This document shows, one piece after another, positions 45,550 through 54,497 of a DNA stretch of 64,000 bases (position 1 is its first letter; the number at the start of each line of letters is the position of its first letter). Below the pieces are notes generated by a model that was not told where the DNA came from, made no database searches, and was given only the letters and a program-made list of their open reading frames with translations. The stretch is from the NCBI RefSeq assembly GCF_042670205.1, contig NZ_JBHUWD010000009.1, positions 39,792-103,791 on the forward strand. The letters run 5' to 3'. Both the position numbers and the translations under genes were made by a program. Origin of the DNA: Luteimicrobium sp042670205. Its GTDB lineage: Bacteria; Actinomycetota; Actinomycetes; Actinomycetales; Cellulomonadaceae.

Positions 45550-47058
45550 ATGAGCGCGCACTCGACCACGTCGGCGGGACACCTCGACGCCACGACCACC
45601 GAGCAGACCGGCATCGACGCCGCCGACTTCGCGACCTTCCTGCGCGTCATGGACCAGGTCGCCGTCCTGCCGCAGACGCACACGCAGCACGCAGCCGCTC
45701 GACGCGCCTCGTCGGCGCTGTTCAAAGCGGCGAAGAAGCACCGCCGCACCGAGCGACGCCGGGAACAGGCCACGGCGGACGCCGCCGTCTTCGCGGCGAC
45801 GGCGACCGCGAGCCCTGGGCGGATCGACGACGAGACGAACGGCCTGCCCCTGACGTCGACGTCGACCGGCGCCGTCGCGGGCACCCTGCGCCGCGCGCGC
45901 GGCTGCTACGTCTGTAAGCAGGACTACACGGTCGTCGACGCGTTCTACCACCAGCTCTGCCCCGACTGCGCGGCGCTGCACCACGCCAAGCGCGACGCCC
46001 GCACCGACCTCAGCGGACGCCGGGCCCTGCTGACCGGCGGCCGCGCCAAGATCGGCATGTACATCGCGCTGCGACTCCTTCGCGACGGCGCGGACCTCAC
46101 GATCACGACCCGCTTCCCCCGCGACGCCGTCCGGCGGTTCAGCGCGATGGAGGACTCCGGCGACTGGCTGCACCGGCTGCACGTCGTCGGGATCGACCTG
46201 CGCGACCCCGCGCAGGTCGTGGCGCTCGCGGACCACGTCGCAGCGCAGGGACCGCTGGACGTCCTCATCAACAACGCCGCGCAGACCGTGCGCCGCTCGC
46301 CCGGCGCGTACACGCGGCTCGCCGACGCCGAGCAGGCCCCCCTGCCGGCCGAGGCCGCACGCATGATCACGACCTTCGGCCACACGAGCGACGCCCACCC
46401 CCGCGCGCTCGCCGGTTCCGTGAGCGAGCTCACGAGCCCCGCGCTCGCGATCGAGCGGGCGGCCCGCGCCGCCGACGAGCTCACGGCGCAGTCCCTGACC
46501 GCGGAGGCCGCGAGCCTCGAGCGGCTCGTAGCGGGGACCTCGATCGACGCCGGCGGGCTGATCCCCGACGTGGCCACGACGAACAGCTGGGTCGCCACCG
46601 TCGAGCAGGTCGACCCGATGGAGCTGCTCGAGGTCCAGCTGTGCAACCAGACCGCGCCGTTCATCCTGATCAGCCGTCTGCGTCCCGCCCTCGCCGCGTC
46701 GCCCGCCCGGCGGACGTACATCGTGAACGTGTCCGCGATGGAGGGGGTGTTCTCGCGCCGCTACAAGGGCCCGGGGCACCCGCACACCAACATGAGCAAG
46801 GCCGCGCTGAACATGCTGACACGCACCAGCGCGGAGGAGATGCTGACCGACGGCATCCTCATGACCGCCGTGGACACCGGGTGGATCACGGACGAGCGGC
46901 CCCACACCACCAAGGTCCGGCTCGCGCAGGAAGGCTTCCACGCTCCGCTCGACCTGGTCGACGGCGCGGCGCGGGTCTACGACCCGATCGTCCGGGGCGA
47001 GGCCGGCGAGGACCTGTACGGCTGCTTCCTCAAGGACTACGCGCGCTCCCCGTGGTGA
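45550..47058 (+). CDS. Large SDR-fold protein with N-terminal CxxC zinc-ribbon-like motif
   Basis: A 502-residue protein. Residues 1-115 are polar and helical. C119-x2-C122 and C137-x2-C140 (GCYVCKQDYTV, LCPDC) form a likely zinc ribbon. The Rossmann fold follows: LTGGRAKIG (161-169), VLINNAAQT, and a long insertion before the active-site region. There the usual Y-x-x-x-K reads T-N-M-S-K (GHPHTNMSKAALNML), so the catalytic Tyr is absent although Lys is kept. ATG 45550 has AGGACGG upstream; ATG 45532 is possible. Substrate unknown; catalysis must differ from classical SDRs or be lost. Confidence 0.8.
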   Translation: MSAHSTTSAGHLDATTTEQTGIDAADFATFLRVMDQVAVLPQTHTQHAAARRASSALFKAAKKHRRTERRREQATADAAVFAATATASPGRIDDETNGLPLTSTSTGAVAGTLRRARGCYVCKQDYTVVDAFYHQLCPDCAALHHAKRDARTDLSGRRALLTGGRAKIGMYIALRLLRDGADLTITTRFPRDAVRRFSAMEDSGDWLHRLHVVGIDLRDPAQVVALADHVAAQGPLDVLINNAAQTVRRSPGAYTRLADAEQAPLPAEAARMITTFGHTSDAHPRALAGSVSELTSPALAIERAARAADELTAQSLTAEAASLERLVAGTSIDAGGLIPDVATTNSWVATVEQVDPMELLEVQLCNQTAPFILISRLRPALAASPARRTYIVNVSAMEGVFSRRYKGPGHPHTNMSKAALNMLTRTSAEEMLTDGILMTAVDTGWITDERPHTTKVRLAQEGFHAPLDLVDGAARVYDPIVRGEAGEDLYGCFLKDYARSPW

Positions 47059-47121
47059 GCGCGCGTCGGCAACCCGTCCTCGCCCCAGGAGGGCCACGGA
47101 GGGAACCTGGGCGCGGGAGAC

Positions 47122-48168
47122 CTACGTCAGCCCGGCGGTGCTCTCCCGGACGGTGAGCCGGTGCGGCACGACGATCCGTTGCGCCGCGGCGCTCGCGGCC
47201 GTGCCGAGGCGGTCGGCCAGGCACTGCAACGCTCGGGCCGCGATCTGGGGCTTGTCCGGGGTCACCGTCGTCAGGGACGGCACCGCGTACCGCCCGTCCT
47301 CGATGTCGTCGAAGCCGACCACCGCGACGTCGTCCGGCACGCGCAGCCCGCGACGGAGGATCGTCCGCAGCGCCCCCAGGGCCAGCCCGTCGCTGAAGCA
47401 GAAGACGGCGTCCGGCGGCGTGGGACGCGCGAGGAGCGTCTCCATGGCACGGACGCCCTCGTCCCGGTGCAGCGTCGACACCGCGATCTCGAGGTCGCTG
47501 TCAGGCCTCATGCCTGCCTCCGACAACGCCAGCCGGTACCCGTCGAGCCGGTGCGCCGCGGTCGCGTTGGTCAGGTGCGGCTGCAGGCCCACGGCAGCGA
47601 CGCGTCGTCGGCCCATGCCGATCAGATGAGCGGTGGCCGCGCGCGCCGCGGCGACGTTGTCGACCGTCACGTGGTCGGCGAGGCCCGCGGGGTCGCGTTC
47701 GCCCAGCACCACGAGCGGCCGTCCGCCGACGCGCCGCAGCACCTCCTCCGGAGCGAGCGACCAGGGACTCACCAGCAGCCCGTCGAGCCCTCGCCGCTCG
47801 GTGTCGTCGAGGAGCTGGCGCTCGCCCTCCGCGGTCCCCCCGGACTGCTCGACGAGGACCGTCCACCCGCGTTCGCGGGCGGCGTCGACGACGAGGCCCG
47901 CGAGCTCGGCGAAGTACGCGGAGGTGAGCTCGGGGACCACCAGGCCGACGACGCCGGTGCGGCCGCCGCGGAGCTGGCGCGCCGCGAGGTTGGGGCGGTA
48001 CTGCAGCTCGTCGAGGACCCGCTGGACGCGCTCCCGGGTCGCGGGCGCCACGGGTCCGGCGCCGCTGATGACGTTGGACACCGTCCTGACCGAGACGCCC
48101 GCCCTCGACGCGACGTCCCGCAAGCTTGCTGCCACTTCCTCGCCCCTCCCCGGTGCCCGTCCCGACAT
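47122..48168 (-). CDS. LacI family regulator of the phytanoyl-dioxygenase gene
   Basis: A 348-residue repressor. The HTH ASLRDVASRAGVSVRTVSNV, then ISGAGPV (11-40), is followed by the hinge (YRPNLAARQLRGGRTG) and a periplasmic-binding-protein-like ligand domain (VVGLVVPELTSAYFAEL, VAVVGFDDI). It is divergent from the dioxygenase gene. Between them lies TGCCACGTGGCA repeated twice in tandem, a convincing LacI-type operator. The ligand is unknown; LacI members usually bind sugars or nucleosides, so a glycosylated or amino-sugar substrate for the dioxygenase is possible. Confidence 0.92.
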   Translation of the reverse strand: MSGRAPGRGEEVAASLRDVASRAGVSVRTVSNVISGAGPVAPATRERVQRVLDELQYRPNLAARQLRGGRTGVVGLVVPELTSAYFAELAGLVVDAARERGWTVLVEQSGGTAEGERQLLDDTERRGLDGLLVSPWSLAPEEVLRRVGGRPLVVLGERDPAGLADHVTVDNVAAARAATAHLIGMGRRRVAAVGLQPHLTNATAAHRLDGYRLALSEAGMRPDSDLEIAVSTLHRDEGVRAMETLLARPTPPDAVFCFSDGLALGALRTILRRGLRVPDDVAVVGFDDIEDGRYAVPSLTTVTPDKPQIAARALQCLADRLGTAASAAAQRIVVPHRLTVRESTAGLT

Positions 48169-48193
48169 CCTGCCACGGCCTCGCCGCACGGTC

Positions 48194-48219
48194 TTGCCAC
48201 GTGGCATGCCACGTGGCAA
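48194..48219. promoter_or_regulatory. Tandem LacI operator
   Basis: A 26-bp perfect palindrome built from two adjacent copies of the 12-bp palindrome TGCCACGTGGCA (48195-48206 and 48207-48218). It lies 26 bp from the LacI gene start and 48 bp from the dioxygenase start, so it can control both. Confidence 0.85.
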
Positions 48220-48266
48220 AGTGAGGGCCGCACCGCTCGACGACGACGGACGAAGGAAGGTCACCG

Positions 48267-49097
48267 ATGACCGAGACGACACGCACCTCCCCCACCCCCG
48301 ATGAGCTCACCGAGGCGATCTACCGAGACGGGATCGTCGGCTGCAAGCAGGCGTTCTCGACCGCGTGGGCCGACCGGCTGCGCGAGGACGTCGAGGCAGC
48401 CTTCGAGGAGGCCCGGTCCCGCCCAGACGGCGCCGTCGGACGTGGCCCGAACCGCTACTACGTCGAGATCCACCCGGAGCAGATGCGGGGTTTCGTGGAC
48501 CTCGTCGACCACCCCTGGGTCCGTCAGGTCTGCGAGGGCGTCCTCGGCCCGGACTACACGATCGTCGAGCTCGGCTTCGACGTCCCCTTCGCCGGCGCCG
48601 TCAACCAGCCCTGGCACCGCGACTTCCCGGCACCCGAGGAGACCCGGCGCGACCGGCGCCTCACGTCGCTGGCGATCAACGTGACCGCCGTCGACACGGA
48701 CGAGGACATGGGCCCGTTCGAGATCGCCCCGGGGACCCAGTTCGACGACGGCGCCGACTTCGAGCACGAGATGTTCCCGGACAAGTCGACGTACGGGCGC
48801 TTCGAGGAGCGCGCCGTGCGCAAGTACCCGCAGCGGGGCGACATCTCGGCACGGTCGGCGTTGACGATCCACCGGGGGACGAAGAACCTCTCGGAGAGGT
48901 CCCGTCCGGTCCTCGTGCTCGGGGTCGACGCGCCCGGGGCCGGGAACGCCGAGCACCACGACCTCGCCGTCACGAAGGCGTACTGGGACACGCTGCCCGC
49001 CCGGGTCCGGGCGCACCTGTCCTGCCCGGTCGTCGACGAGCTCACACCGATCACGCAGAAGCACACCATCGAGGGGCTCGTCATGGGCGAGGCCTGA
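48267..49097 (+). CDS. Phytanoyl-CoA dioxygenase (PhyH) family protein
   Basis: A 276-residue Fe(II)/2-oxoglutarate-dependent dioxygenase. The metal triad is H117-x-D119 (PWHRDFP) and H202 (LTIHRGTKNLS), with R212 positioned for 2-oxoglutarate. PhyH-family enzymes hydroxylate many substrates, from lipids to compatible solutes. The divergent LacI-type regulator and its tandem operator suggest inducible use of a specific small molecule. Ribosome site AAGGAAGG precedes ATG 48267. Confidence 0.88.
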   Translation: MTETTRTSPTPDELTEAIYRDGIVGCKQAFSTAWADRLREDVEAAFEEARSRPDGAVGRGPNRYYVEIHPEQMRGFVDLVDHPWVRQVCEGVLGPDYTIVELGFDVPFAGAVNQPWHRDFPAPEETRRDRRLTSLAINVTAVDTDEDMGPFEIAPGTQFDDGADFEHEMFPDKSTYGRFEERAVRKYPQRGDISARSALTIHRGTKNLSERSRPVLVLGVDAPGAGNAEHHDLAVTKAYWDTLPARVRAHLSCPVVDELTPITQKHTIEGLVMGEA

Positions 49098-49122
49098 CCC
49101 CGGACGGCCGGGCAGGGCGAGA

Positions 49123-49710
49123 TCAGCTCAGCGAGCGCACCACGCGTGCCGGGTTGCCGACGGCGACCACGTTCGCGGGCAGGTCGCGCACCACCACGGA
49201 CCCCGCGCCGACGACGGTGTTCTCCCCGATCGTCACGCCGGGGCACACGATGACGCCGCCACCGAGCCAGACGTTGTCGCCGATCGTGATGGGCCGCCCG
49301 CCCTCCCACCCGGCCCGACGCCGCTCGGGGTCGGTCGGGTGCGTGGGCGTCAGGAGCTGGCAGCCCGGTCCGATGAGGACGTCCTCGCCGATGGTGATCC
49401 GCCCGACGTCGGCGCACTGGAGCCCGTAGTTCACGAACGACCGCGCGCCGATGTGGGTCTGGTAGCCGAGGTCGCAGTAGAACGGCGGCCGGATGTCGGC
49501 ACCCTCCCCGAACGTCCCGAGCAGCTCGGTGAACAGGGCGCGACGCTCGGCGTGGTCGAGCGGGTGCAGCGCGTTGATCCGGTGCTGGAGGTCGGCACGA
49601 CGGCGGACGTCGGCGGCGATCTCCGGGTCGTCGGCCTGGTAGTCGTCGCCGGCGAGCATGCGCTCGCGCATCGTCCGGGTGTCCTCGGCGGCGCCGGTCT
49701 TCTCAGTCAT
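49123..49710 (-). CDS. Maltose/galactoside O-acetyltransferase-like protein
   Basis: A 195-residue left-handed beta-helix acetyltransferase. MRERMLAGDDYQADDPEI is the typical Mac/LacA N-terminus. Hexapeptide repeats run from ITIGEDVLIGPGCQLL to ITIGDNVWLGGGVIVCPGVT and GAGSVVVRDLPANVVAVGNP. TPTHPTDPERR contains the conserved catalytic His region. It transfers acetyl from acetyl-CoA to sugars such as maltose or glucose, perhaps for detoxification. It converges on the dioxygenase gene. Confidence 0.9.
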   Translation of the reverse strand: MTEKTGAAEDTRTMRERMLAGDDYQADDPEIAADVRRRADLQHRINALHPLDHAERRALFTELLGTFGEGADIRPPFYCDLGYQTHIGARSFVNYGLQCADVGRITIGEDVLIGPGCQLLTPTHPTDPERRRAGWEGGRPITIGDNVWLGGGVIVCPGVTIGENTVVGAGSVVVRDLPANVVAVGNPARVVRSLS

Positions 49711-49801
49711 CCGGACACTGTAGGAGACCGGCGAGGGCTCGCGGCCTAGCCTGGGAGGGAGGCGGACGGCCGGCGCCCGCCCATCCCTGCGGAGGCGTGC
49801 C

Positions 49802-50164
49802 ATGGCGCACGGAGACATCACGCACATCGAGATCCCGGTCACCGACCTGGCGCGAGCCACGGAGTTCTACCAGGGGCTCTTCGGCTGGGAGATCTCGGCA
49901 CCGCCCGGCTTCGAGGACTACCCCATGTGGCGGGCCCCGAACCAGATCAGCGGCGGCGCTCTGATGCAGCGAGCGGAGGGGTTCACCCAGCCACGCAGCT
50001 TCGTCGAGGTGGACTCGATCGACGACGTCCTGGCCCGCGCGTCGGCGCTCGGCGCCACGGTGGTCCAGGAGAAGGCCGAGATCACGCCGACCAGCTGGTG
50101 GGCGGCGTTCACCGACGCCGACGGGAACGTCGTCGGGCTGTACGAGGGCACCACGGACACCTGA
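49802..50164 (+). CDS. VOC family protein
   Basis: A 120-residue VOC module: ITHIEIPVTDLARATEFYQG, a central GGALMQRAEG, FVEVDSIDDVLARASALGAT, and WAAFTDADGNVVGLYEG at the end. The pattern suits small glyoxalase-like or substrate-binding proteins. ATG 49802 follows CGGAGGCG. It is divergent from the O-acetyltransferase gene and 118 bp upstream of the MFS gene on the same strand. Confidence 0.87.
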   Translation: MAHGDITHIEIPVTDLARATEFYQGLFGWEISAPPGFEDYPMWRAPNQISGGALMQRAEGFTQPRSFVEVDSIDDVLARASALGATVVQEKAEITPTSWWAAFTDADGNVVGLYEGTTDT

Positions 50165-50282
50165 CCGGGCCGACCGCTCGGTCGTCGAGCCCCACGGACG
50201 CACGCCGAGGGGCCAGGGGCTCTGCGTGCCGACATCACCGCCCGTCGCCGGGACGGCCAGCCCTAGAATCGTTTCGATCCCC

Positions 50283-51509
50283 ATGACCGAGACCCTCCCG
50301 CCTGCCCGGCCCTCCGCAGCCCTCGACGCGCCGCCCGTGAGCGAGCGCCGTGCCACCGTGATCCTCCTCGCGATGGCGCTGTCGACGTTCCTGTTCGTCA
50401 CCGTGGAGTCCCTGCCGTCGGGCCTGCTCACGCTCATGGCGCCCGACCTCGCCCGGTCGACGTCGCAGATCGGGCTCCTCGTCACCGGGTACGCGCTCGT
50501 CGTCCTGGTGGCGTCCGTCCCCCTCGCGCACTGGACGCGCGGCGTCCCGCGACGCTGGGTGCTGTCGGCGTGCGCGGCGCTCGCCGCGGTCTCGACGCTC
50601 TGGGCCGCGCTCGCACCCGCCTACGAGCAGCTGCTCGCGGCCCGGCTCGTGACGGCGGCCGCGCAGGCGCTGTTCTGGGTCGCGGTCGTCCCGGCGACGA
50701 CCGGCCTGTTCCGCCCCCTCGTGCGCGGCCGGGTCATGGCCCGGCTCGCGATCGGCAACTCGCTCGCGCCCGTGCTGGGCGTCCCCGCGGGCACGTGGCT
50801 CGGCGAGCACTCGTCGTGGCGCTGGACGTTCGCGGCGGTCGCAGGGCTGTCGCTCGTGGTGACCGTCGTCGTCGCCGTGCTGTTCCCCACGATCCCCCCG
50901 GCCGCGGGCGGGGCGAGCCGCGCCCCGCACCCGAGCGGGTCGCGGTTCGGCTTCCAGATGGTGACGACGGTGCTCGTGGTGACCGGTGCGTTCGGCGTCA
51001 TCACGTTCGTCACGCAGTACCTCATCGACGTCGCCGGGTTCACCCAGGACGCCATGCCACGGCTGCTGCTCCTGCAGGGCGCCGCCGGCGTGGTGGGGGC
51101 GCTCGTCGTCGGGCGATTCCTCGACGCGCGGCCCGTCGGGGTGGTCCTCGTCGGGATGAGCCTGCTCGTGGTCGCGCTCGTCTGCCTGTGGGCGTTCGGC
51201 GAGCACCCTGCCGCCGCGGTCGGCTCGCTCGCGCTGTTCGGCTTCGCGTTCTCGACGATCCCGCCCGCGCTGTCGCACCGGGTCATGCTCGTCGCTCCCA
51301 GGTCGACGACCATGGGGATGGCGGTGTCGTCGTCGCTGTTCAACCTGGGCATCGCCTCGGGCTCGGGTCTGGGCGCCGCCCTCGTGGCGGTCGTCGGCGT
51401 GCGGACGGTCCCGCTCGCCAGCGCGGGCGCGGTGCTCCTGGCGCTGCTCGTCTCCCTCGCGGAGGAACGGTTCAACCCGCCGCTCGCGGTCGGGCGGTCG
51501 CTCACCTGA
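50283..51509 (+). CDS. MFS transporter (DHA1, sugar/drug efflux type)
   Basis: A 408-residue membrane protein with 12 predicted helices. LGLLVTGYALVVLVASVPLA-like helix 2 is followed by the loop ending in RGVPRRWVL (motif A region), and LGVPAGTWLGEHSSWRWTF is the characteristic antiporter motif C/helix 5-6 region of DHA1 transporters such as AraJ/SotB. It exports drugs or sugars with a proton gradient. A basic loop (PHPSGSRFG) separates the two halves. The regulator is not evident. Confidence 0.88.
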   Translation: MTETLPPARPSAALDAPPVSERRATVILLAMALSTFLFVTVESLPSGLLTLMAPDLARSTSQIGLLVTGYALVVLVASVPLAHWTRGVPRRWVLSACAALAAVSTLWAALAPAYEQLLAARLVTAAAQALFWVAVVPATTGLFRPLVRGRVMARLAIGNSLAPVLGVPAGTWLGEHSSWRWTFAAVAGLSLVVTVVVAVLFPTIPPAAGGASRAPHPSGSRFGFQMVTTVLVVTGAFGVITFVTQYLIDVAGFTQDAMPRLLLLQGAAGVVGALVVGRFLDARPVGVVLVGMSLLVVALVCLWAFGEHPAAAVGSLALFGFAFSTIPPALSHRVMLVAPRSTTMGMAVSSSLFNLGIASGSGLGAALVAVVGVRTVPLASAGAVLLALLVSLAEERFNPPLAVGRSLT

Positions 51510-51567
51510 GCCCGGCGGCCCCCGGACGGCGCCGCGAGGTGTCGCGCGCCCGTGGCAGGCTCGAGGC

Positions 51568-51954
51568 ATGTCGGCAGCGCAGACGCTCCAGGCCCTCACG
51601 ACCGCGATCGACGAGCACCGGTGGGACGACCTCCCGGCCCTCCTCGACCCCGCGTTCACGTGCCGGTACGTGCACACGGGCGAGACGCTCGACCGCGACG
51701 GCTGGGTGCGGCTCAACGCCGAGTACCCGGGCTTCGAGCGCCTCGTCGTCGAGGACCTCGTGGCCGACGGCGACCGTGCCGTCTGCCGGGCGCACGTCAC
51801 CGGGCGGTCGGACGGCCGGCTGGAGCACTTCGAGGTCGCGACGTTCGTGACGGTGCGCGGCGGGCTCGTCGTGGAGATGACCGAGGTGTGGACGGACGTC
51901 GGGCAGGAGGCGCCTCCCGGCACCCGCCCGAGCGTCCCGCCCGCCGAGGGGTGA
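51568..51954 (+). CDS. SnoaL/NTF2-like protein (DUF4440 type)
   Basis: A 128-residue protein with the NTF2 fold: LQALTTAIDEHRWDDLPALL, then DPAFTCRYVHTGETLDRDGW, and a late FEVATFVTVRGGLVVEMTEV strand pair. Such small cone-shaped proteins bind or isomerise small molecules; the substrate is unknown. ATG 51568 follows the MFS gene by 58 bp. A short Pro-rich tail ends it. Confidence 0.82.
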   Translation: MSAAQTLQALTTAIDEHRWDDLPALLDPAFTCRYVHTGETLDRDGWVRLNAEYPGFERLVVEDLVADGDRAVCRAHVTGRSDGRLEHFEVATFVTVRGGLVVEMTEVWTDVGQEAPPGTRPSVPPAEG

Positions 51955-52009
51955 GGGACGCCCCGTGAGCCCGGGCGCCGGCGCGGCAACCGCAGACCAC
52001 AATGTCCCC

Positions 52010-53197
52010 ATGCCGACCGAGCCCGCCGCCTCCGCGCGCCCGCGGTGGGGCGGCCGGCTCGCGCTGAACCTGGCCGTCCTGGCGCTCGCGGCGTTCTGGA
52101 CGACGCGGGTCGCCGGCGTGTCCGGCTGGGCCCGGGTCGCCGTCGGGGTGGCGCTCGCCCTCTGGCTCGCGCGCGCGGTGCTCGACGCCGCCCGGGCGCA
52201 CCGCGGCCGCCCCACCGGCCGCGCCGACCTCGCCCTCGCGACGGGCACCGCGCTCACGGGGGCGCTCGCTGCGAGCGCGTCGGACGGCGTCGGGTCGCTC
52301 GTCGCCGCCGTCGCGCTCGCGGTCGTGGTCGGCTCGCCGGCGGTTCCGTCGGCCGCGGCGACGGTGGTCGGCCTTCTGACCGTCGCCGCGCTGGGCGTCG
52401 GCGCCGTGCTCTCGCCGCTCTCCCTCGTCGCGTTCCTCAGCCTCCTCGCCGGGCTGGCGCTCGGCTCGCTCGCGGGCCTGAGCACCCGCCAGTCGCGGTC
52501 GGCGCAGCGGCAGCGTGTGCTCGTGCACGCCCAGGAGGTCGCGCTGCGGGACGAGGCGGCCCGTGTCGCGCTGGCGCGAGACCTGCACGACGTCCTGGCC
52601 CACAGCCTCGGCGGCATCGTCGTGCAGCTCGACGCCGTGCAGGCGCAGCTCGAGGCGGGAGACGTCGGGCCGGCGACCGAGCGGGTCGGGCGCGCGCGGG
52701 AGCTCGCCGCGGGCGGGCTGCGTGACGCCCGCGGTGCCGTGGCGGCGCTCCGCGACCCCGCGGCGCGCGGGCTCGCGGGACCGACGACGACGCTCGTCGA
52801 CGCCGTCCGGGACCTCGTGGTCGCCGAGCGCTCGCTGGGCGCGACCGTCGGGCTGCGCACGACACCGCCGGGATCGACGGGGGCAGGGCTCCCCGCGGCC
52901 GTCACCACCGCGCTCGTCCGAGCGACGCAGGAGGCGCTCACCAATGCGCGCTCCCACGCACCGGGGACGCGGGTCGAGGTCGCGCTCCGCACCGGGCCCG
53001 ACGACGTCCGCCTCACCGTGACCAATCCGCTCCCCGCCGAGCCGGGTGACGGCGGAGTCGGCGGCTTCGGGCTGCGCGGGATCCGCGAGCGGGTCGGCGC
53101 GCTCGCGAGCGGCGCGACGGCGAGCGCCGGACCGGTGGACGAGTCGTTCGTGCTGGACGTCGTTGTGCCGCTCGGCGCCGGACAGGGGGACCGATGA
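52010..53197 (+). CDS. Two-component sensor histidine kinase (NarL-partner type)
   Basis: A 395-residue kinase. About five to six transmembrane helices occupy residues 15-155 with almost no extracellular domain, so it senses membrane state or intramembrane signals. HisKA_3 follows with LARDLHDVLAHSLGGIVVQL, phospho-acceptor H193. The HATPase_c domain shows ATQEALTNARSHAP and GGFGLRGIRERV. ATG 52010 is chosen over GTG 51965. Its stop overlaps the response regulator start (ATGA), so the pair is co-translated. Confidence 0.9.
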   Translation: MPTEPAASARPRWGGRLALNLAVLALAAFWTTRVAGVSGWARVAVGVALALWLARAVLDAARAHRGRPTGRADLALATGTALTGALAASASDGVGSLVAAVALAVVVGSPAVPSAAATVVGLLTVAALGVGAVLSPLSLVAFLSLLAGLALGSLAGLSTRQSRSAQRQRVLVHAQEVALRDEAARVALARDLHDVLAHSLGGIVVQLDAVQAQLEAGDVGPATERVGRARELAAGGLRDARGAVAALRDPAARGLAGPTTTLVDAVRDLVVAERSLGATVGLRTTPPGSTGAGLPAAVTTALVRATQEALTNARSHAPGTRVEVALRTGPDDVRLTVTNPLPAEPGDGGVGGFGLRGIRERVGALASGATASAGPVDESFVLDVVVPLGAGQGDR

Positions 53198-53892
53198 CCG
53201 ACGGGACCTCGCTCCGCCCCGACGTGGCTGCTGCGCGCGTCCGTGTGCTCGTCGCCGACGACCAGGCGATCGTCCGCGACGGCCTCGTGACGCTGCTCGG
53301 GCTGGCGCCCGACGTCGACGTCGTCGGGCAGGCCGCGGACGGCGCGGAGGCTGTCGCGGAGGCCCTGCGGCTCGGCCCGGACGTCGTGCTGATGGACCTC
53401 GACATGCCCGTCCTCGACGGCACCGCGGCGACCGCCCGGCTGGCCCGAGACGCACCGGACGTGGCGGTGCTCGTGCTGAGCACGTTCGGGGACCGGCCTG
53501 CGGTCGCCGCGGCGCTCCGGGCCGGCGCGCGCGGGTACCTCACCAAGGACGCCGACCGGCGCCAGCTCCTCGACGCCGTCCGGGCCGTCGCGCACGGCCA
53601 GGCCGTCTACGGCGGCGCGGTGGACGCGTTGCTGCGGGACGCCGTCGTCGGGGAGGGCGAGCCGGCGGCGCCCGACGACGCCCCCGCGGACCGCCTGCGA
53701 GCGCGGTTCCCGGCGCTCACGCCGCGCGAGGCGGAGGTGCTCGCGCTGATCGCGGAGGGCGCCGGGAACCGGGAGATCGCGCGCCACCTCGTGATCGGCG
53801 TCTCGACTGTGAAGAGCCACGTCAACGCGATCTTCGCGAAGGTCGGCGCCCGCGACCGTGCGCAGGCGATCGTGCTCGCTCGCACGCCCTGA
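53194..53892 (+). CDS. NarL/FixJ family response regulator
   Basis: A 232-residue regulator. The receiver domain has the acidic pocket VLVADDQAIVRDG, phospho-acceptor D68 (VVLMDLDMP), and the conserved Lys in GYLTKDADRR. The LuxR-type HTH near the C-terminus reads LTPREAEVLALIAEGAGNRE, then IARHLVIGVSTVKSHVNAIF. It is co-translated with the upstream kinase, its clear partner. A membrane protein gene follows, a possible target. Confidence 0.94.
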   Translation: MTDGTSLRPDVAAARVRVLVADDQAIVRDGLVTLLGLAPDVDVVGQAADGAEAVAEALRLGPDVVLMDLDMPVLDGTAATARLARDAPDVAVLVLSTFGDRPAVAAALRAGARGYLTKDADRRQLLDAVRAVAHGQAVYGGAVDALLRDAVVGEGEPAAPDDAPADRLRARFPALTPREAEVLALIAEGAGNREIARHLVIGVSTVKSHVNAIFAKVGARDRAQAIVLARTP

Positions 53893-53969
53893 CCGGGTCC
53901 ACCCGTCTCCACCCGAGGTTCCGCCCTCGGGTGGTTCGCGCGGGCCGCACATCCCGCGACGCTGGCGCC

Positions 53970-54497
53970 ATGACCTTGACTGCGACCCCGGCGGCGGCCG
54001 ACGCCGCGACGGCCCACGCCGCGGAGCTGCTCGTGGGCGTCCTCGTCGTGGTGGGGGTGGTCGTGCGGCAGCTGCGCGTCCGCCGGCTCGACCCGCGCTC
54101 GACCGTCGCCTGGGTGGTGCTGGGCGTCGGCGCCGTCGTGACCTTCGCAGCCCTGGACGACCACCCCGTCACGACGAGGGACGTCGCGCTGCTCACCGTG
54201 AGCGCCGCGGTCGGTGGGGTGCTCGCGGTCGCCCGCGCGTACACCGTGCGGGTCTGGCGGACCGACCGCGGGGTGGTGCGCCAGGGCGGCGTGTCCACGG
54301 CAGTCCTGTGGGTCGTGTCGATCGGGCAGCACCTGCTGGTCGACGGGAGGGCCGACGACCGGTCGCTCACGGACGCGTCGCTGCTCGCCTACCTGGGGTT
54401 CGTGCTGCTCGTCCAGAACCTCGTCCTGGTGGCGCGCGCCCGTCGGGAGGGCCTCCTGGTCAGCGAGCCGGCGGGGCCGGCTGCTCCGCGTCGCTGA
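53970..54497 (+). CDS. Small integral membrane protein, CcdC/DUF1453-like
   Basis: A 175-residue protein with four to five hydrophobic helices (AELLVGVLVVVGVVVRQL, STVAWVVLGVGAVVTFAAL, VALLTVSAAVGGVLAVARAY, STAVLWVVSIGQHLLV, LLAYLGFVLLVQNLVLVAR). The polar loops are short. It resembles DUF1453-type proteins of unknown function. It lies 77 bp after the response regulator and may belong to the same transcript. Its last 38 bp overlap the convergent regulator gene. Confidence 0.7.
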   Translation: MTLTATPAAADAATAHAAELLVGVLVVVGVVVRQLRVRRLDPRSTVAWVVLGVGAVVTFAALDDHPVTTRDVALLTVSAAVGGVLAVARAYTVRVWRTDRGVVRQGGVSTAVLWVVSIGQHLLVDGRADDRSLTDASLLAYLGFVLLVQNLVLVARARREGLLVSEPAGPAAPRR

